This document shows positions 11,412 through 23,228 of a DNA stretch of 64,000 bases, one piece after another. Origin of the DNA: Burkholderiales bacterium RIFCSPHIGHO2_01_FULL_63_240 (GTDB taxonomy: Bacteria; Pseudomonadota; Gammaproteobacteria; Burkholderiales; Burkholderiaceae_C); assembly GCA_001770725.1 (NCBI GenBank), contig MERU01000007.1, positions 420,924 to 484,923 of the forward strand, given 5' to 3'. The position numbers were made by a program, and so were the translations under genes. How positions within the stretch are numbered: the first letter of the stretch is position 1; each line of letters opens with the position of its first letter. The notes under the pieces were generated by a model that had not been told where the DNA came from, did not search any database, and saw only the letters and a program-made list of their open reading frames with translations.

Positions 11412-13019
11412 TCACATGCGGAAGACGCCGAAACGCGTCTCGGGGATGGGGGCGTTGAGGCTGGCGCTCAAAGCCAGGGCCAGCACGCGGCGGGTGTCGG
11501 TGGGTCGGATCAGGCCATCGTCCCACAGGCGGGCGGTGGCGTAGTAGGGGTGGCCTTGCGCCTCGTACTGGTCGCGGATGGGGGCCTTGAACGCGGCTTC
11601 GTCGCCCGCGCTCCACTGTCCGCCCTTGGCCTCGATGCCGTCGCGCTTGACGGTGGCCAGCACGCTGGCGGCCTGTTCGCCACCCATCACGCTGATGCGC
11701 GCGTTCGGCCACATCCACACAAAGCGCGGGTTGAAGGCGCGCCCGCACATGCCGTAGTTGCCCGCGCCAAAGCTGCCGCCGATGACGACGGTGAACTTCG
11801 GCACTTGCGCGCACGACACGGCGGTCACCATCTTGGCGCCTGCCCGCGCGATGCCCTCGTTCTCGACCTTGCGGCCCACCATGAAGCCGGTGATGTTCTG
11901 CAGGAACACGAGCGGCACCTTGCGCTGGCAGCACAGCTCGATGAAGTGCGCGCCCTTGTTGGCCGATTCCGAGAACAGGATGCCGTTGTTGGCCACGATG
12001 CCCACCGGCATGCCCTCGATGTGCGCGAAGCCGCACACCAGCGTGGCGCCGTAGCGGGCCTTGAACTCGTCGAACTCGGAGCCGTCGACCAGGCGGGCGA
12101 TGACCTCGCGCACGTCAAAAGGCTTTCGGGTGTCGGTCGGGATCACGCCCATCAGCTCGGCTTCGTCCAACAGCGGCGGGCGGGGAGCGACCAAAGACAG
12201 CTCCGGGGACTTGCGCCAGTTCAGCCGCGCCACGCACCGCCGGGCGATGGCCAGCGCGTGCTCGTCGTCGCGCGCGAGGTGGTCGGCCACACCCGACAGG
12301 CGCGTGTGCACGTCGCCGCCGCCCAGGTCCTCGGCCGTCACCTCTTCGCCCGTGGCGGCTTTGACCAGCGGCGGGCCACCCAGGAAGATGGTGCCCTGGT
12401 TGGCCACGATGATGGTCTCGTCGCTCATGGCCGGCATGTAGGCGCCGCCTGCTGTGCACGAGCCCATCACCACCGCGATCTGCGGGATGCCGGCCGCGCT
12501 CATGTTGGCCTGGTTGTAGAAGATGCGGCCGAAGTGGTCGCGATCAGGAAAGACCTCGTCCTGGTTGGGCAGGTTGGCGCCGCCCGAGTCCACGAGGTAG
12601 ATGCAGGGCAGGCGGTTCTGCTGCGCGATCTCTTGGGCGCGCAGGTGCTTCTTGACCGTGAGCGGGTAGTAGGTGCCACCTTTGACGGTGGCGTCGTTGC
12701 ACACCACCATGCATTCGACGCCCGCCACGCGGCCGATGCCGGCGATCACGCCCGCGCAGGGGGCGGCGTTGTCGTACACGTTCAAGGCGGCCAGTGGCGC
12801 GACTTCCAGAAAAGGCGAGCCGGCGTCGAGCAGTTGGGCCACGCGGTCGCGAGGCAGCAGCTTGCCGCGGGCCAGGTGCTTGGCGCGCGGGGCCTCGCCG
12901 CCGCCTTGTGCTGCGGTGGCCAGCTTGGCTTGGAGGTCGTCGACCAGGGCCTGCATGGCCGAGGCGTTGGCTTCAAAGGCCTCGCTGCGTGGGTTGAGCT
13001 GAGTGGTCAGCGCGGGCAT
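11412..13019 (-). CDS. liuB: Methylcrotonyl-CoA carboxylase carboxyltransferase (beta) subunit
   Basis: [61 protein letters not shown]. Confidence 0.95.
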   Translation of the reverse strand: MPALTTQLNPRSEAFEANASAMQALVDDLQAKLATAAQGGGEAPRAKHLARGKLLPRDRVAQLLDAGSPFLEVAPLAALNVYDNAAPCAGVIAGIGRVAGVECMVVCNDATVKGGTYYPLTVKKHLRAQEIAQQNRLPCIYLVDSGGANLPNQDEVFPDRDHFGRIFYNQANMSAAGIPQIAVVMGSCTAGGAYMPAMSDETIIVANQGTIFLGGPPLVKAATGEEVTAEDLGGGDVHTRLSGVADHLARDDEHALAIARRCVARLNWRKSPELSLVAPRPPLLDEAELMGVIPTDTRKPFDVREVIARLVDGSEFDEFKARYGATLVCGFAHIEGMPVGIVANNGILFSESANKGAHFIELCCQRKVPLVFLQNITGFMVGRKVENEGIARAGAKMVTAVSCAQVPKFTVVIGGSFGAGNYGMCGRAFNPRFVWMWPNARISVMGGEQAASVLATVKRDGIEAKGGQWSAGDEAAFKAPIRDQYEAQGHPYYATARLWDDGLIRPTDTRRVLALALSASLNAPIPETRFGVFRM

Positions 13020-13030
13020 GGGGTCTCCAT

Positions 13031-13735
13031 TCAGCGTTGGGGTGGGGTGAGCTCGGCCTGTCGCAAGGCCGCAGCCACCTCGTCTCGCAGGCGCCGCAGG
13101 GCTTCCAGCGAGGTGTCACGCGGCATCACGGCCGACCAGATCAGCTCGGTCAACTGCTCGGCCGTGGTGTCGATGCGCGGGCGCTTCTGGGTGGTGATGG
13201 CGTCCCACAGCACGTGCTCCATCGAGCCGTAGACCAGGTCGCGCAGCAGGCGCAGCGGCATGTCGGCGCGCACATCGCCCGAGGCCTGGCCCTCGGCCAG
13301 GGCCTGCATCAGCGGCGCGGTGTAGCGGCGGCGGCACTCGGCCAGCACGGCGGCCAGTTCGGGGTCGGCGGCGCGGCCCTCGCTGAGCACCAGGGCGCAC
13401 AGCCCCGATCCGTCGGCCAACAGGGTCACCAGGTGGGCACGCACCACGTGGGCCAGCTTGGCGTGCACGCCTTGCAGGCGGGGCAGGTCGCGCTCGAGCT
13501 CGCCGCTGATTTCGTCATACCAGTCGGTGATGACCTGGATGCACAGCTCGCGCTTGCCCGGGAAGTAGGTGAAGACGGTGGCCTCGGAGACGCCGGCGGC
13601 CTCGGCGATCTGCGCCATGGTCGCGCGCTGAAAGCCCTGGGCCGAAAACACCTGGCGGGCGGCGGCGAGGATGGCCTGCACGCGTTGGGCGGAGCGGGCC
13701 TGGCGGGGTTGGTGTCGTTGAAGCGTGGCGCTCAT
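13031..13735 (-). CDS. TetR/AcrR regulator, candidate LiuQ (betaproteobacterial leucine-degradation regulator)
   Basis: [30 protein letters not shown]; first gene of the liu cluster. Confidence 0.8.
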   Translation of the reverse strand: MSATLQRHQPRQARSAQRVQAILAAARQVFSAQGFQRATMAQIAEAAGVSEATVFTYFPGKRELCIQVITDWYDEISGELERDLPRLQGVHAKLAHVVRAHLVTLLADGSGLCALVLSEGRAADPELAAVLAECRRRYTAPLMQALAEGQASGDVRADMPLRLLRDLVYGSMEHVLWDAITTQKRPRIDTTAEQLTELIWSAVMPRDTSLEALRRLRDEVAAALRQAELTPPQR

Positions 13736-13737
13736 GT

Positions 13738-13750
13738 TGAGTCTGACTCA
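13738..13750. promoter_or_regulatory. Candidate operator TGAGTC-T-GACTCA upstream of liu-cluster tetR
   Basis: Perfect inverted repeat 3 nt from the start codon; a second GACTCA half-site at 13831-13836. Confidence 0.5.
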
Positions 13751-13863
13751 GGAATTAGGGCATCATGCCACCAAGGAAGGTGGTGTTGAATCGGACATCA
13801 TCAGGGTTTGACCGGATGAAAACCAAGTTTGACTCAGTTTGTGGGCTCGGCCCGACCCGGCCG

Positions 13864-14373
13864 ATGGCATCATCGAAGTCCGCCTGCCCCATCCATGCCA
13901 TGACGACCATGTCTGCCGACGACCTGAGCCACCTGCCCTGGGACCGCCCGAACCCGCACACCCTGCTGGTGACGGTGGCGCCCGAGCACATAGACCTCAT
14001 GCGCCACACCAACAACGTGGTCTACCTGCAGTGGCTCGAAGACATCGCCTGGGCGCATTCCGCCGCGCTGGGCCTGGGCCCGGCCGAATACGAAGCCCTG
14101 GGCCACGGCATGGTGGTGCGCCAGCACGAGCTCAACTACATCCAGGCCACCCGCCTGGGCGAGCGCATCGTGCTGGCCACCTGGTTGACCGGTGCCGACA
14201 AACTGACGCTGCAGCGCCACTACCAGTTCATTCGCCTGGAGGGCGGGCAGACCGTTTTCCGTGGCCGCAGCGAATTCGTCTGCGTCGACATCGCCCAGGG
14301 CAAGGTGCGCCGCATGCCCCCGGCGTTCGTGGAGGCTTACACGAAAGCGGTGGTGCCGACCGAGGCCGGCTGA
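13864..14373 (+). CDS. Acyl-CoA thioesterase (4HBT family; start could be 13900)
   Basis: [30 protein letters not shown]...[19 protein letters not shown] hot-dog thioesterase pattern. Confidence 0.85.
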   Translation: MASSKSACPIHAMTTMSADDLSHLPWDRPNPHTLLVTVAPEHIDLMRHTNNVVYLQWLEDIAWAHSAALGLGPAEYEALGHGMVVRQHELNYIQATRLGERIVLATWLTGADKLTLQRHYQFIRLEGGQTVFRGRSEFVCVDIAQGKVRRMPPAFVEAYTKAVVPTEAG

Positions 14374-14386
14374 GCCGTTCGGCACC

Positions 14387-14414
14387 TCAAGCTTTGGCGG
14401 TTTCTGGCCGAAAA
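14387..14414 (+). promoter_or_regulatory. Candidate sigma28 (FliA) promoter for the MCP gene
   Basis: TCAAGCTT-N12-GCCGAAAA compared with TAAAGTTT-N11-GCCGATAA. Confidence 0.4.
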
Positions 14415-14500
14415 GCCAGCATTCCCCTTGCCGGGGCGGCGCAGCAGGATCGCGACCGGGGGCCGGCACCGATTGCCGAGCCCGACCAACGGAGGTCCCC

Positions 14501-16069
14501 ATGTCGCTCAACCAAGTCTCCATCGGCACGCGCATCGCCGCGCTGGCCGCCTTGCTGCTGCTCATCACCTTGCTGGTGGGTGGGCTGGGCTGGATGGCCA
14601 TGCGCAACAGCGCGCACCACATCGAACAAGCCCATGCGATGTCGCAGGAGCACGCCCACGCCATCGACCTGGCCCGCAGCGCCCAGGTCAGCTTCAAGAT
14701 CCAGGTGCAGGAGTGGAAGAACCTGCTGCTGCGCAGCCACCAGAGCGAGGCGCATGACAAGTACCGCAAGGCCTTCGAGAAGGAGGGTGCCGAGGTCGCT
14801 GCCCGCCTGACCGAGCTGGAGACACTCTACGGTCAAATGGGCCTGGACACCGCGCCCGTCAAGGCTTCGCGCGAGTCGCTGGCCGCGCTGCAGCAGAGCT
14901 ACCTGGCGGCCCTCAAGGGCTTTGACCTGGCCGACCCGTCGGGCAGCGCCCAGGCGGTCGACAAGGCGGTCAAGGGCCGTGACCGCGAACCCACCGCGCA
15001 ACTCGACAAGCTCGTGGCCGCCGTGTTCGAGCTCAGCCAGCAGCGCCAGGCCAGCGCCCAGGCGGCCGCACAGGCCGCGACCGCTCAGGTGCTCTCGGGC
15101 ATCGGCGTGCTGCTGGTCATTGGCCTGGCCGTGGGCTCGGCCGCCAGCTGGCTGATCCTGCGCAGCATCACCCGCCCGCTGGGCGAGGTGCTGCAAGCCG
15201 CCGCCGATGTGGCCGCCGGCCGGCTCGACCGCCAGCTCAACGCCCAGGGCCGTGACGAACTCAGCCACCTCGTGGCCACCGTCATCCGCATGAACGAGAG
15301 CCTGCGCGGTGTGGTCACGCAGGTGCGCACCTCGGCCGAAACCGTGGCGCACGCCTCGCACGAGATCGCCGTGGGCAACCAGGACCTCTCGCTGCGCACC
15401 GAGCAGCAGGCCTCGCGCCTGCAGGAAACCGCCGCCTCGGTGGAGCAGCTCAGCGCCGGTGTGCAGCAGTCCGCCAGCCACGCGGCGCAGGCTGGACAAC
15501 TGGCCGACCAGGCCACGGTGGTGGCCGAACGCGGTGGCGCGGTCGTGGGCCAGGTGGTCGAAACCATGGGCGCCATCCACGCCAGCTCGCGCAAGATCGC
15601 CGACATCATCGGCGTGATCGATGGCATCGCCTTCCAGACCAACATCCTGGCCTTGAACGCGGCCGTGGAAGCCGCGCGCGCGGGCGAGCAAGGCCGTGGC
15701 TTCGCGGTCGTGGCCTCCGAGGTGCGGGCCCTGGCCCAGCGCAGCGCCACCGCCGCGCGCGAGATCAAGGACCTCATCCAGGGCAGCGTCAGCAGCGTCG
15801 AGCGCGGCAACGGCCTGGTGGCCGAAGCCGGCCAGACCATCCTCGATGCCGTCGAGGCGGTGCGCCGTGTGCAGCAGGTCGTTGCCGAGATCAGCACCTC
15901 GGCGCGCGAGCAGGCCAGCGGCATCGGCCAGATCAGCGAAGCCGTCAGCGCCATCGACGAGACCATGCAGCAAAACGCGGCCATGGTCGAAGAAGCGGCC
16001 GCGGCCGCGGCTTCCCTGCGCCAGCAGTCGGAAAGCCTGCGCGGGGCGGTGGCCTTCTTCCAGGTTTGA
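14501..16069 (+). CDS. Methyl-accepting chemotaxis protein
   Basis: N-terminal TM, HAMP ([27 protein letters not shown]), signalling hairpin [47 protein letters not shown]. Confidence 0.97.
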   Translation: MSLNQVSIGTRIAALAALLLLITLLVGGLGWMAMRNSAHHIEQAHAMSQEHAHAIDLARSAQVSFKIQVQEWKNLLLRSHQSEAHDKYRKAFEKEGAEVAARLTELETLYGQMGLDTAPVKASRESLAALQQSYLAALKGFDLADPSGSAQAVDKAVKGRDREPTAQLDKLVAAVFELSQQRQASAQAAAQAATAQVLSGIGVLLVIGLAVGSAASWLILRSITRPLGEVLQAAADVAAGRLDRQLNAQGRDELSHLVATVIRMNESLRGVVTQVRTSAETVAHASHEIAVGNQDLSLRTEQQASRLQETAASVEQLSAGVQQSASHAAQAGQLADQATVVAERGGAVVGQVVETMGAIHASSRKIADIIGVIDGIAFQTNILALNAAVEAARAGEQGRGFAVVASEVRALAQRSATAAREIKDLIQGSVSSVERGNGLVAEAGQTILDAVEAVRRVQQVVAEISTSAREQASGIGQISEAVSAIDETMQQNAAMVEEAAAAAASLRQQSESLRGAVAFFQV

Positions 16070-16076
16070 ATCCCGG

Positions 16077-16110
16077 GCTGCTTTCGGCAGGCGGTGTGGC
16101 CGAAAGCAGC
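16077..16110 (+). terminator. 12-bp perfect hairpin after the MCP gene (no T-run)
   Basis: GCTGCTTTCGGC-N10-GCCGAAAGCAGC. Confidence 0.35.
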
Positions 16111-16209
16111 GCCCCTCAACAGCGGTCGTTCCAACGAGGGAAGGCCCACCGGTGAGCGAAGGGCCCGCCAGGGGCGACAATCGGGGCTCTGCCTGCCTGC
16201 CCCCTTCGC

Positions 16210-18090
<1,881 letters not shown>

Positions 18091-18324
18091 TGGGCCGCCC
18101 GGGGGGCGGGGCGAACGTGGCGAAGTTGCAACCAATTTGGTGCGAAAGCGCCCCAAAGTGGGGTAAACGTTCGTTTAACCCCAGGGGTTCCTCCTCGGTT
18201 TTGCGCTGAAACCCAACACAATCGGGCACACCCCGGCGCCGTTTTGTCCGATCTCAGATGGCAATGTTTGCCCTGAACGCCTCGGATGCACGCTGTTGGT
18301 GCAAAACCCTGAAGGAGAACTTGT

Positions 18325-19437
18325 ATGAAAAAGCACCTGATCGCTCTGGCCGCCCTGGCTGCTGCCACCTCCGCCATGGCCCAATCGTCCGTGACCCTGT
18401 ACGGCAACCTGGACGCCTCCATCGGCCGCAAGCAGACGCTGGACGTCGAAGTTGACGGCTTTGGCAACCTGACCGGCATCTCCAAGTCTGGCGCAACCAA
18501 GGTTGACTCTTCGGACCTGTACGAAAGCTTCTTCGGCATGCGTGGCGAAGAAGACCTGGGTGGTGGTCTCAAGGCCTTGTTCAAGCTGGAGGCCCCCATC
18601 GCCGTCGACACGGGCGCCGCGGGCTCCAACCTCTTCAGCAAGAACGCCTTGGTCGGTCTGTCGGGTGGTTTCGGCACCGTCAGCCTGGGCCGCATCGAGA
18701 GCCTGTTCAAGCTCGAGTCGGCTGCCTTCAATCCCTTCGGCAGCTCGGCCGTTTACTCGCCGTCGGCTCGCCTGGGTCTGGGCAAGGGCCAACTGGGCAA
18801 CCTGATCAGCCAGTTGCAGCCTGGGTTCGATCTGCCCTCCACCGATGGCAGCTGGTCGAACACCGTGGCCTACGCCTCGCCCAACCTGTCGGGCCTGACC
18901 TTTGCCGCCCAATACAGCGCCAAGGAAGCCGGCAAGGGCTCGGTGGCCACTGGCAATTACAACGGCGGCGCCTACGACCTGAGCGTGGGTTACGTAGCAG
19001 GCCCGTTCGCTGCCTCGCTGGTTTACGGTGAAGTGCGCTCGACGGACGCCACCGCCAGCGCCGTCAAGGACAAGGCTTGGCTGGCCGGCGCCTCCTACGA
19101 CTTCGGCGCGGTTAAGGCCTTCGCTCAGTACGGCCGCGACAAGTACACCCAGCGCAACGAAGAAGGTTCGGTCACGCCGAAGTTCTTCCAGTTGGGCGTG
19201 TCGGCTCCCGTGGGCGCCAACGGCACCGTGTTGGCCTCGTTCGGCCAGACCAAGGTCAGCGTGGACGACGTGTCGTTCAAGACCCGCGACCTGTCGCTGG
19301 GCTACACCCACGCCCTGTCCAAGCGCACCAGCGTCTACACGGCCATCCTCAGCGAGAAGGCCAAGGCAACGGTGGGGGACGAAAGCGGCTCCAAGTCCAT
19401 CGTCAACTACTCGGTCGGTGTGCGCCACGCGTTCTGA
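18325..19437 (+). CDS. Gram-negative porin (Burkholderiales type)
   Basis: MKKHLIALAALAAATSAMAQSSVTLYGNLDASIG...; C-terminal SVGVRHAF. Confidence 0.95.
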   Translation: MKKHLIALAALAAATSAMAQSSVTLYGNLDASIGRKQTLDVEVDGFGNLTGISKSGATKVDSSDLYESFFGMRGEEDLGGGLKALFKLEAPIAVDTGAAGSNLFSKNALVGLSGGFGTVSLGRIESLFKLESAAFNPFGSSAVYSPSARLGLGKGQLGNLISQLQPGFDLPSTDGSWSNTVAYASPNLSGLTFAAQYSAKEAGKGSVATGNYNGGAYDLSVGYVAGPFAASLVYGEVRSTDATASAVKDKAWLAGASYDFGAVKAFAQYGRDKYTQRNEEGSVTPKFFQLGVSAPVGANGTVLASFGQTKVSVDDVSFKTRDLSLGYTHALSKRTSVYTAILSEKAKATVGDESGSKSIVNYSVGVRHAF

Positions 19438-19474
19438 TCACGCGCCCTTCTACTGAACCAAAGCACCAGAGTTG

Positions 19475-19503
19475 AAAGCGCCCCTTCGGGGGCGCTTTTT
19501 TTT
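19475..19503 (+). terminator. Intrinsic terminator of first porin
   Basis: GCGCCCC-TTCG-GGGGCGC followed by T8. Confidence 0.9.
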
Positions 19504-19723
19504 CGGGCGCACGAGCACCTGGCCCGAGGCTTGCTGTTGTCCGCCGTGCTCGATGTTGCCGGGTGTTGCCTCAACGCAACATTCGGGGTTTTCAAGTGAG
19601 CATGATTCTTGCTTAAATGACCGACGAGGACAGACCGTCCCAACAAAATCCACGGCATCAGGAGGCCCCACTTGCTCCCGGTGCAGGATTCCAACCTTCT
19701 TCCCATTGCTAGGAGAACTCTTG

Positions 19724-20812
19724 ATGTTTGCAAAGAAGAATCTGGTGGCTGCTGCCGCCCTGCTGGCCCTGGTCGGCGCCGCCCAAGCCCAGTCCAGCGT
19801 GAAGCTGTACGGCTACCTGGAAGCTGACTTCGGCTCCTACAAGTCCGCTGCCGGTGGCAAGAGCACCACCAAGGTTCAGAGCGGCGACATGATGACCAGC
19901 TTCATCGGCTTCTCCGGCGTTGAAGACCTGGGCGGCGGCCTGAAGGCCGAGTTCATGCTCGAATCCTTCGTCGGCGGTGACACCGGTGCCAACGTGCCCA
20001 ACCAGGTTGGTCAGTTCTGGAGCCGTGCCTCTTGGGTCGGCCTGAGCGGCGGCTTCGGTAAGGTCATCGTGGGTCAGTACGACAACGCCCTGTTCACCTC
20101 CGGCCTGCTGTACAACCCGTTCGGCAGCTCGATGACCTTCTCGCCCACCATGCGTCATTTCTATGACCTGGGCTCGACGAGCATCAGTGCACCTGGCACC
20201 TACGCGCTGTCGCAAGGCGACACCGGCTGGGCCAACTCGGTCACCTACGAAACCCCGGTGATCGCTGGTTTCGCTGCCAGCCTGCAATTCCTGGCCAAGG
20301 AGTCGAGCAGCTCTGACACCAGCAACAGCTACACCGCCAGCGTTTCCTACAACAATGGCCCGTTCAGCGCGATGGCCGTGTACGTGGACGGCGGCAAGTC
20401 GGGCAAGGTCACCACCACCTCTGCGGGTGTTGATCTTTTGCCGGTGTTCAAGAACTTCCGCGCTGCCAACCTCGGCACCAGCTACGACTTCGGCGTGCTC
20501 AAGGCCTTCGGCCAGTATTCGCAGTTCAAGTACTACGCCAACGATCTGTTCAATGCCGAAGTCGACAAGGCCAAGGTGTGGCAACTGGGCGTGAGCATCC
20601 CCGTCACCGCATCGGGCTCGGTCCTGGCTTCCTACGGCCAGTCGAAGTACCAAGTCGTCAACGACGATGACTACTCCAGCAAGATCCTCTCGCTGGGCTA
20701 CGACCACGCCCTGTCCAAGCGCACCAGCGTGTTCGCCGCTTTCTCCCAGGAGAAGATCACCGACGAGAAGTCGGGCCGTGCCATCGCCGTGGGCGTCAAG
20801 CACACCTTCTGA
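19724..20812 (+). CDS. Gram-negative porin (Burkholderiales type), tandem paralogue
   Basis: [41 protein letters not shown]...; C-terminal AVGVKHTF. Confidence 0.95.
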   Translation: MFAKKNLVAAAALLALVGAAQAQSSVKLYGYLEADFGSYKSAAGGKSTTKVQSGDMMTSFIGFSGVEDLGGGLKAEFMLESFVGGDTGANVPNQVGQFWSRASWVGLSGGFGKVIVGQYDNALFTSGLLYNPFGSSMTFSPTMRHFYDLGSTSISAPGTYALSQGDTGWANSVTYETPVIAGFAASLQFLAKESSSSDTSNSYTASVSYNNGPFSAMAVYVDGGKSGKVTTTSAGVDLLPVFKNFRAANLGTSYDFGVLKAFGQYSQFKYYANDLFNAEVDKAKVWQLGVSIPVTASGSVLASYGQSKYQVVNDDDYSSKILSLGYDHALSKRTSVFAAFSQEKITDEKSGRAIAVGVKHTF

Positions 20813-20850
20813 TCGCGTGGGCCGAGAGGCCCATCGAGACAGACCTCATG

Positions 20851-20876
20851 AAAGGCGCCTGCGGGCGCCTTTTTTT
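20851..20876 (+). terminator. Intrinsic terminator of second porin
   Basis: GGCGCC-TGCG-GGCGCC followed by T7. Confidence 0.85.
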
Positions 20877-21037
20877 GTGGGCGCCTGTTTTGTGATGCAT
20901 GCCCGGCGCATTGGCCCCGGTCGCGTGAAACCCCCATGCATGGTTGGCACGCCAAATGCATATGCTCATGTGGGTTCGCTGATTGGTTCTCTCAGCTGGC
21001 GCCCGCCAGACACGAGCCAGGCAGCACGAGGGGCCTG

Positions 21038-21059
21038 CGGTCTTCGGACCGTTTGTTTG
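21038..21059 (+). terminator. Hairpin with UUCG loop and U-rich tail (plus strand)
   Basis: CGGTC-TTCG-GACCG-TTTGTTTG. Confidence 0.55.
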
Positions 21060-21071
21060 ACCAGAGCGTTT

Positions 21072-21106
21072 GGGCGCCCCCTTGGCGGGGGGCGCCCCTT
21101 TTTTTT
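21072..21106 (+). terminator. Strong intrinsic terminator (plus strand), not attributable to an annotated gene
   Basis: GGGCGCCCCC-N6-GGGGGCGCCC followed by T8. Confidence 0.8.
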
Positions 21107-21135
21107 GGGGGTCCGTGCCCCGCCTGCGGGCGAGC

Positions 21136-21741
21136 TCAGGCCCGCTCGAACTGGAACACCGCCGAGCTGGCCATCAGGTTCGGCCAATGGCGCACCACCT
21201 CGCCTTCGTGCAACCCGAACGACTCCACGATGCGCAAGCCGTTGCGCCGCGCCAGCACCTCGAAATCGGCGAAGGTGGCCACGCGGATGTTGGGCGTGTC
21301 GTACCACTGGTAGGGCAGTGCACGCGTGACGGGCATGCGCCCGCGCAACACACTGAGTCGGTGCGGCCAGTGCGCGAAATTGGGGAAGCTCACCAGGCCC
21401 ACGCGCCCGATGCGGGCGGTCTCGCGCAGCATGGCTTCGGTGTTGCGCAGGTGTTGGAGCGTGTCGAGCTGCAGCACCACGTCAAAGCTGTTGTCCTCGA
21501 ACAGGGCCAGGCCTTCTTCGAGGTTGTGCTGGATGACGTTGATGCCGCGCGCCACGCAGGCCATCACCTGCGCGTCGTCGAGCTCGATGCCATAGCCCGT
21601 GCACCCGCGCTCGTCGCGCAACAGGGCCAGCAATTCGCCGCTGCCGCAGCCCAGGTCGAGCACGCGCGAGCCACGCGGGATCAGCTCCGCGATGATGCGG
21701 TGGAAGGTCTGGCGCGAAGCCTGGAGGGTGGGCGTGGTCAT
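21136..21741 (-). CDS. metW: Methionine biosynthesis protein MetW
   Basis: [39 protein letters not shown]...; [18 protein letters not shown]; adjacent to metX. Confidence 0.95.
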   Translation of the reverse strand: MTTPTLQASRQTFHRIIAELIPRGSRVLDLGCGSGELLALLRDERGCTGYGIELDDAQVMACVARGINVIQHNLEEGLALFEDNSFDVVLQLDTLQHLRNTEAMLRETARIGRVGLVSFPNFAHWPHRLSVLRGRMPVTRALPYQWYDTPNIRVATFADFEVLARRNGLRIVESFGLHEGEVVRHWPNLMASSAVFQFERA

Positions 21742-22895
21742 GCGCGCACCTCCTGCGCAATGCGCTCGAAGTAGGCGCGCACCACCCCGTGGTAGCGCGG
21801 GTCGTCGAGCAGGAAGGCGTCGTGGCCGTGCGGGGCGTCGATCTCGGCGTAGCTCACGTCGTGGCGGTTGTCGACCAGCGCCTTGACGATCTCGCGCGAA
21901 CGCGCGGGTGAGAACCGCCAGTCGGTGGTGAAGCTGATGACCAGGAACTTGGCCAGCGCTTTGGCCATGGCCGCCGCCAGCTTGCCGCCGTGCGTGCGGG
22001 CCGGGTCGAAGTAGTCGAGTGCGCGCGTGATCAGCAGGTAGGTGTTGGCGTCGAAGTAGTCGCTGAACTTGTCGCCCTGGTAGCGCAGGTAGCTCTCGAC
22101 CTGGAATTCGATGTCCTGGGTGCTGTAGCCGGGGGCGTCGCCAATGGCGCGGCCCACCATCTCGCGGCCGAACTTCTCTTCCATCACGTCATCCGACAGG
22201 TAGGTGATGTGGCCGATCATGCGCGCCACGCGCAGGCCGCGGCGCGGCACCACGCCGTGCTCGTAGAAGTGGCCGCCGTGGAAGTCGGGGTCGGTGACGA
22301 TGGCGCGCCGGGCCACCTCGTTGAAGGCGATGTTCTGTGCCGACAGCTTCGGCGCGGTGGCCACGGCCACGCAATGGCGCACGCGGTCGGGGTGTTGCAG
22401 CGTCCAGCTCAGGGCCTGCATGCCGCCCAGGCTGCCACCCAGCACCGCCGCAAGCTGCTGGACGCCCAATGCGTCGAGCACGCGGGCCTGGGCGTTGACC
22501 CAGTCTTCGACCGTCACCACGGGGAAGTCGGCGCCATAGGGCTTGCCGGTGTCCGGGTTGGTGTGCATCGGTCCTGTCGAGCCAAAGCACGAGCCCGGGT
22601 TGTTGATGCCGATGACGAAGAAGCGGTCGGTGTCCACGGGCTTGCCTGGGCCGATCATGTTGTCCCACCAGCCCTGGCTCTTGGGCAGCGGCTGGCCGTC
22701 CGGGCCGGCGTGCAGGCCAGCGAAATGGTGCGAGGCGTTGAGCGCGTGGCACACCAGCACGGCGTTGCTGGCATCGGCGTTGAGCTGGCCGTGGGTTTCG
22801 TAGGCGAGGGTGTAGTCGCGCAGTTGCGCGCCGCTTTGCAGCCGCAGCGGCTCGCTGAAGTGCAGCGTGGCAGGCGTGACGATGCCAGTTGACAT
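21738..22895 (-). CDS. metX: Homoserine O-acyltransferase MetX
   Basis: [45 protein letters not shown]...; [15 protein letters not shown]; 4-nt overlap with metW. Confidence 0.96.
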   Translation of the reverse strand: MSTGIVTPATLHFSEPLRLQSGAQLRDYTLAYETHGQLNADASNAVLVCHALNASHHFAGLHAGPDGQPLPKSQGWWDNMIGPGKPVDTDRFFVIGINNPGSCFGSTGPMHTNPDTGKPYGADFPVVTVEDWVNAQARVLDALGVQQLAAVLGGSLGGMQALSWTLQHPDRVRHCVAVATAPKLSAQNIAFNEVARRAIVTDPDFHGGHFYEHGVVPRRGLRVARMIGHITYLSDDVMEEKFGREMVGRAIGDAPGYSTQDIEFQVESYLRYQGDKFSDYFDANTYLLITRALDYFDPARTHGGKLAAAMAKALAKFLVISFTTDWRFSPARSREIVKALVDNRHDVSYAEIDAPHGHDAFLLDDPRYHGVVRAYFERIAQEVRA

Positions 22896-22910
22896 GGAGC
22901 AGGGCCCAGG

Positions 22911-22946
22911 AAAAACAAAACCGGCCGCGCAAGAAGCAGGGGCCGG
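22911..22946 (-). terminator. Intrinsic terminator-like hairpin in the metX leader
   Basis: Minus strand CCGGCC-N14-GGCCGG followed by TTTTGTTTTT. Confidence 0.65.
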
Positions 22947-22953
22947 TGGCAGC

Positions 22954-23045
22954 GACCTCTTTAGCGGCATTTTTAAAGCGCCCGCAATTCGGAACCGTCG
23001 TGGGCCGGGAGCCGAAACTCCTGGCCGGGACAAATCGGCGCTGGG
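22954..23045 (-). promoter_or_regulatory. SAM-II-type riboswitch (long-loop variant) upstream of metX
   Basis: Minus strand: GCGCCGATTTGTCCCGGCCAGGAGTTTCGGCTCCCGGCC...AATTGCGGGCGCTTTAAAAATGCCGCTAAAGAGG; matches remembered SAM-II signatures GATTTR, P1 GCGCC/GGCGC, CGCTAAAGA. Confidence 0.78.
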
Positions 23046-23228
23046 TGCAAGTGTAGCCGCATTTGCCACCTGGTGACAGCCGAGGCCAGGCCGAGGCATC
23101 GCAAGGGTTGCGCTGGGGAAGCCCGGCTTTTCTTTTCGGATGGTGGAGGGCGTTTGGCTACATTGAGGGCGCATGCCGCCTGCCTGCCTGCCCGGCTGGC
23201 TGGCGCAGACAAGAACCGAGGAGCCCCC

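Noticed and set aside
18325-20812. Porin tandem as a recent duplication with recombination hot spot
   Set aside because: The two porins share family features but differ widely in sequence; tandem porins are common in this group.
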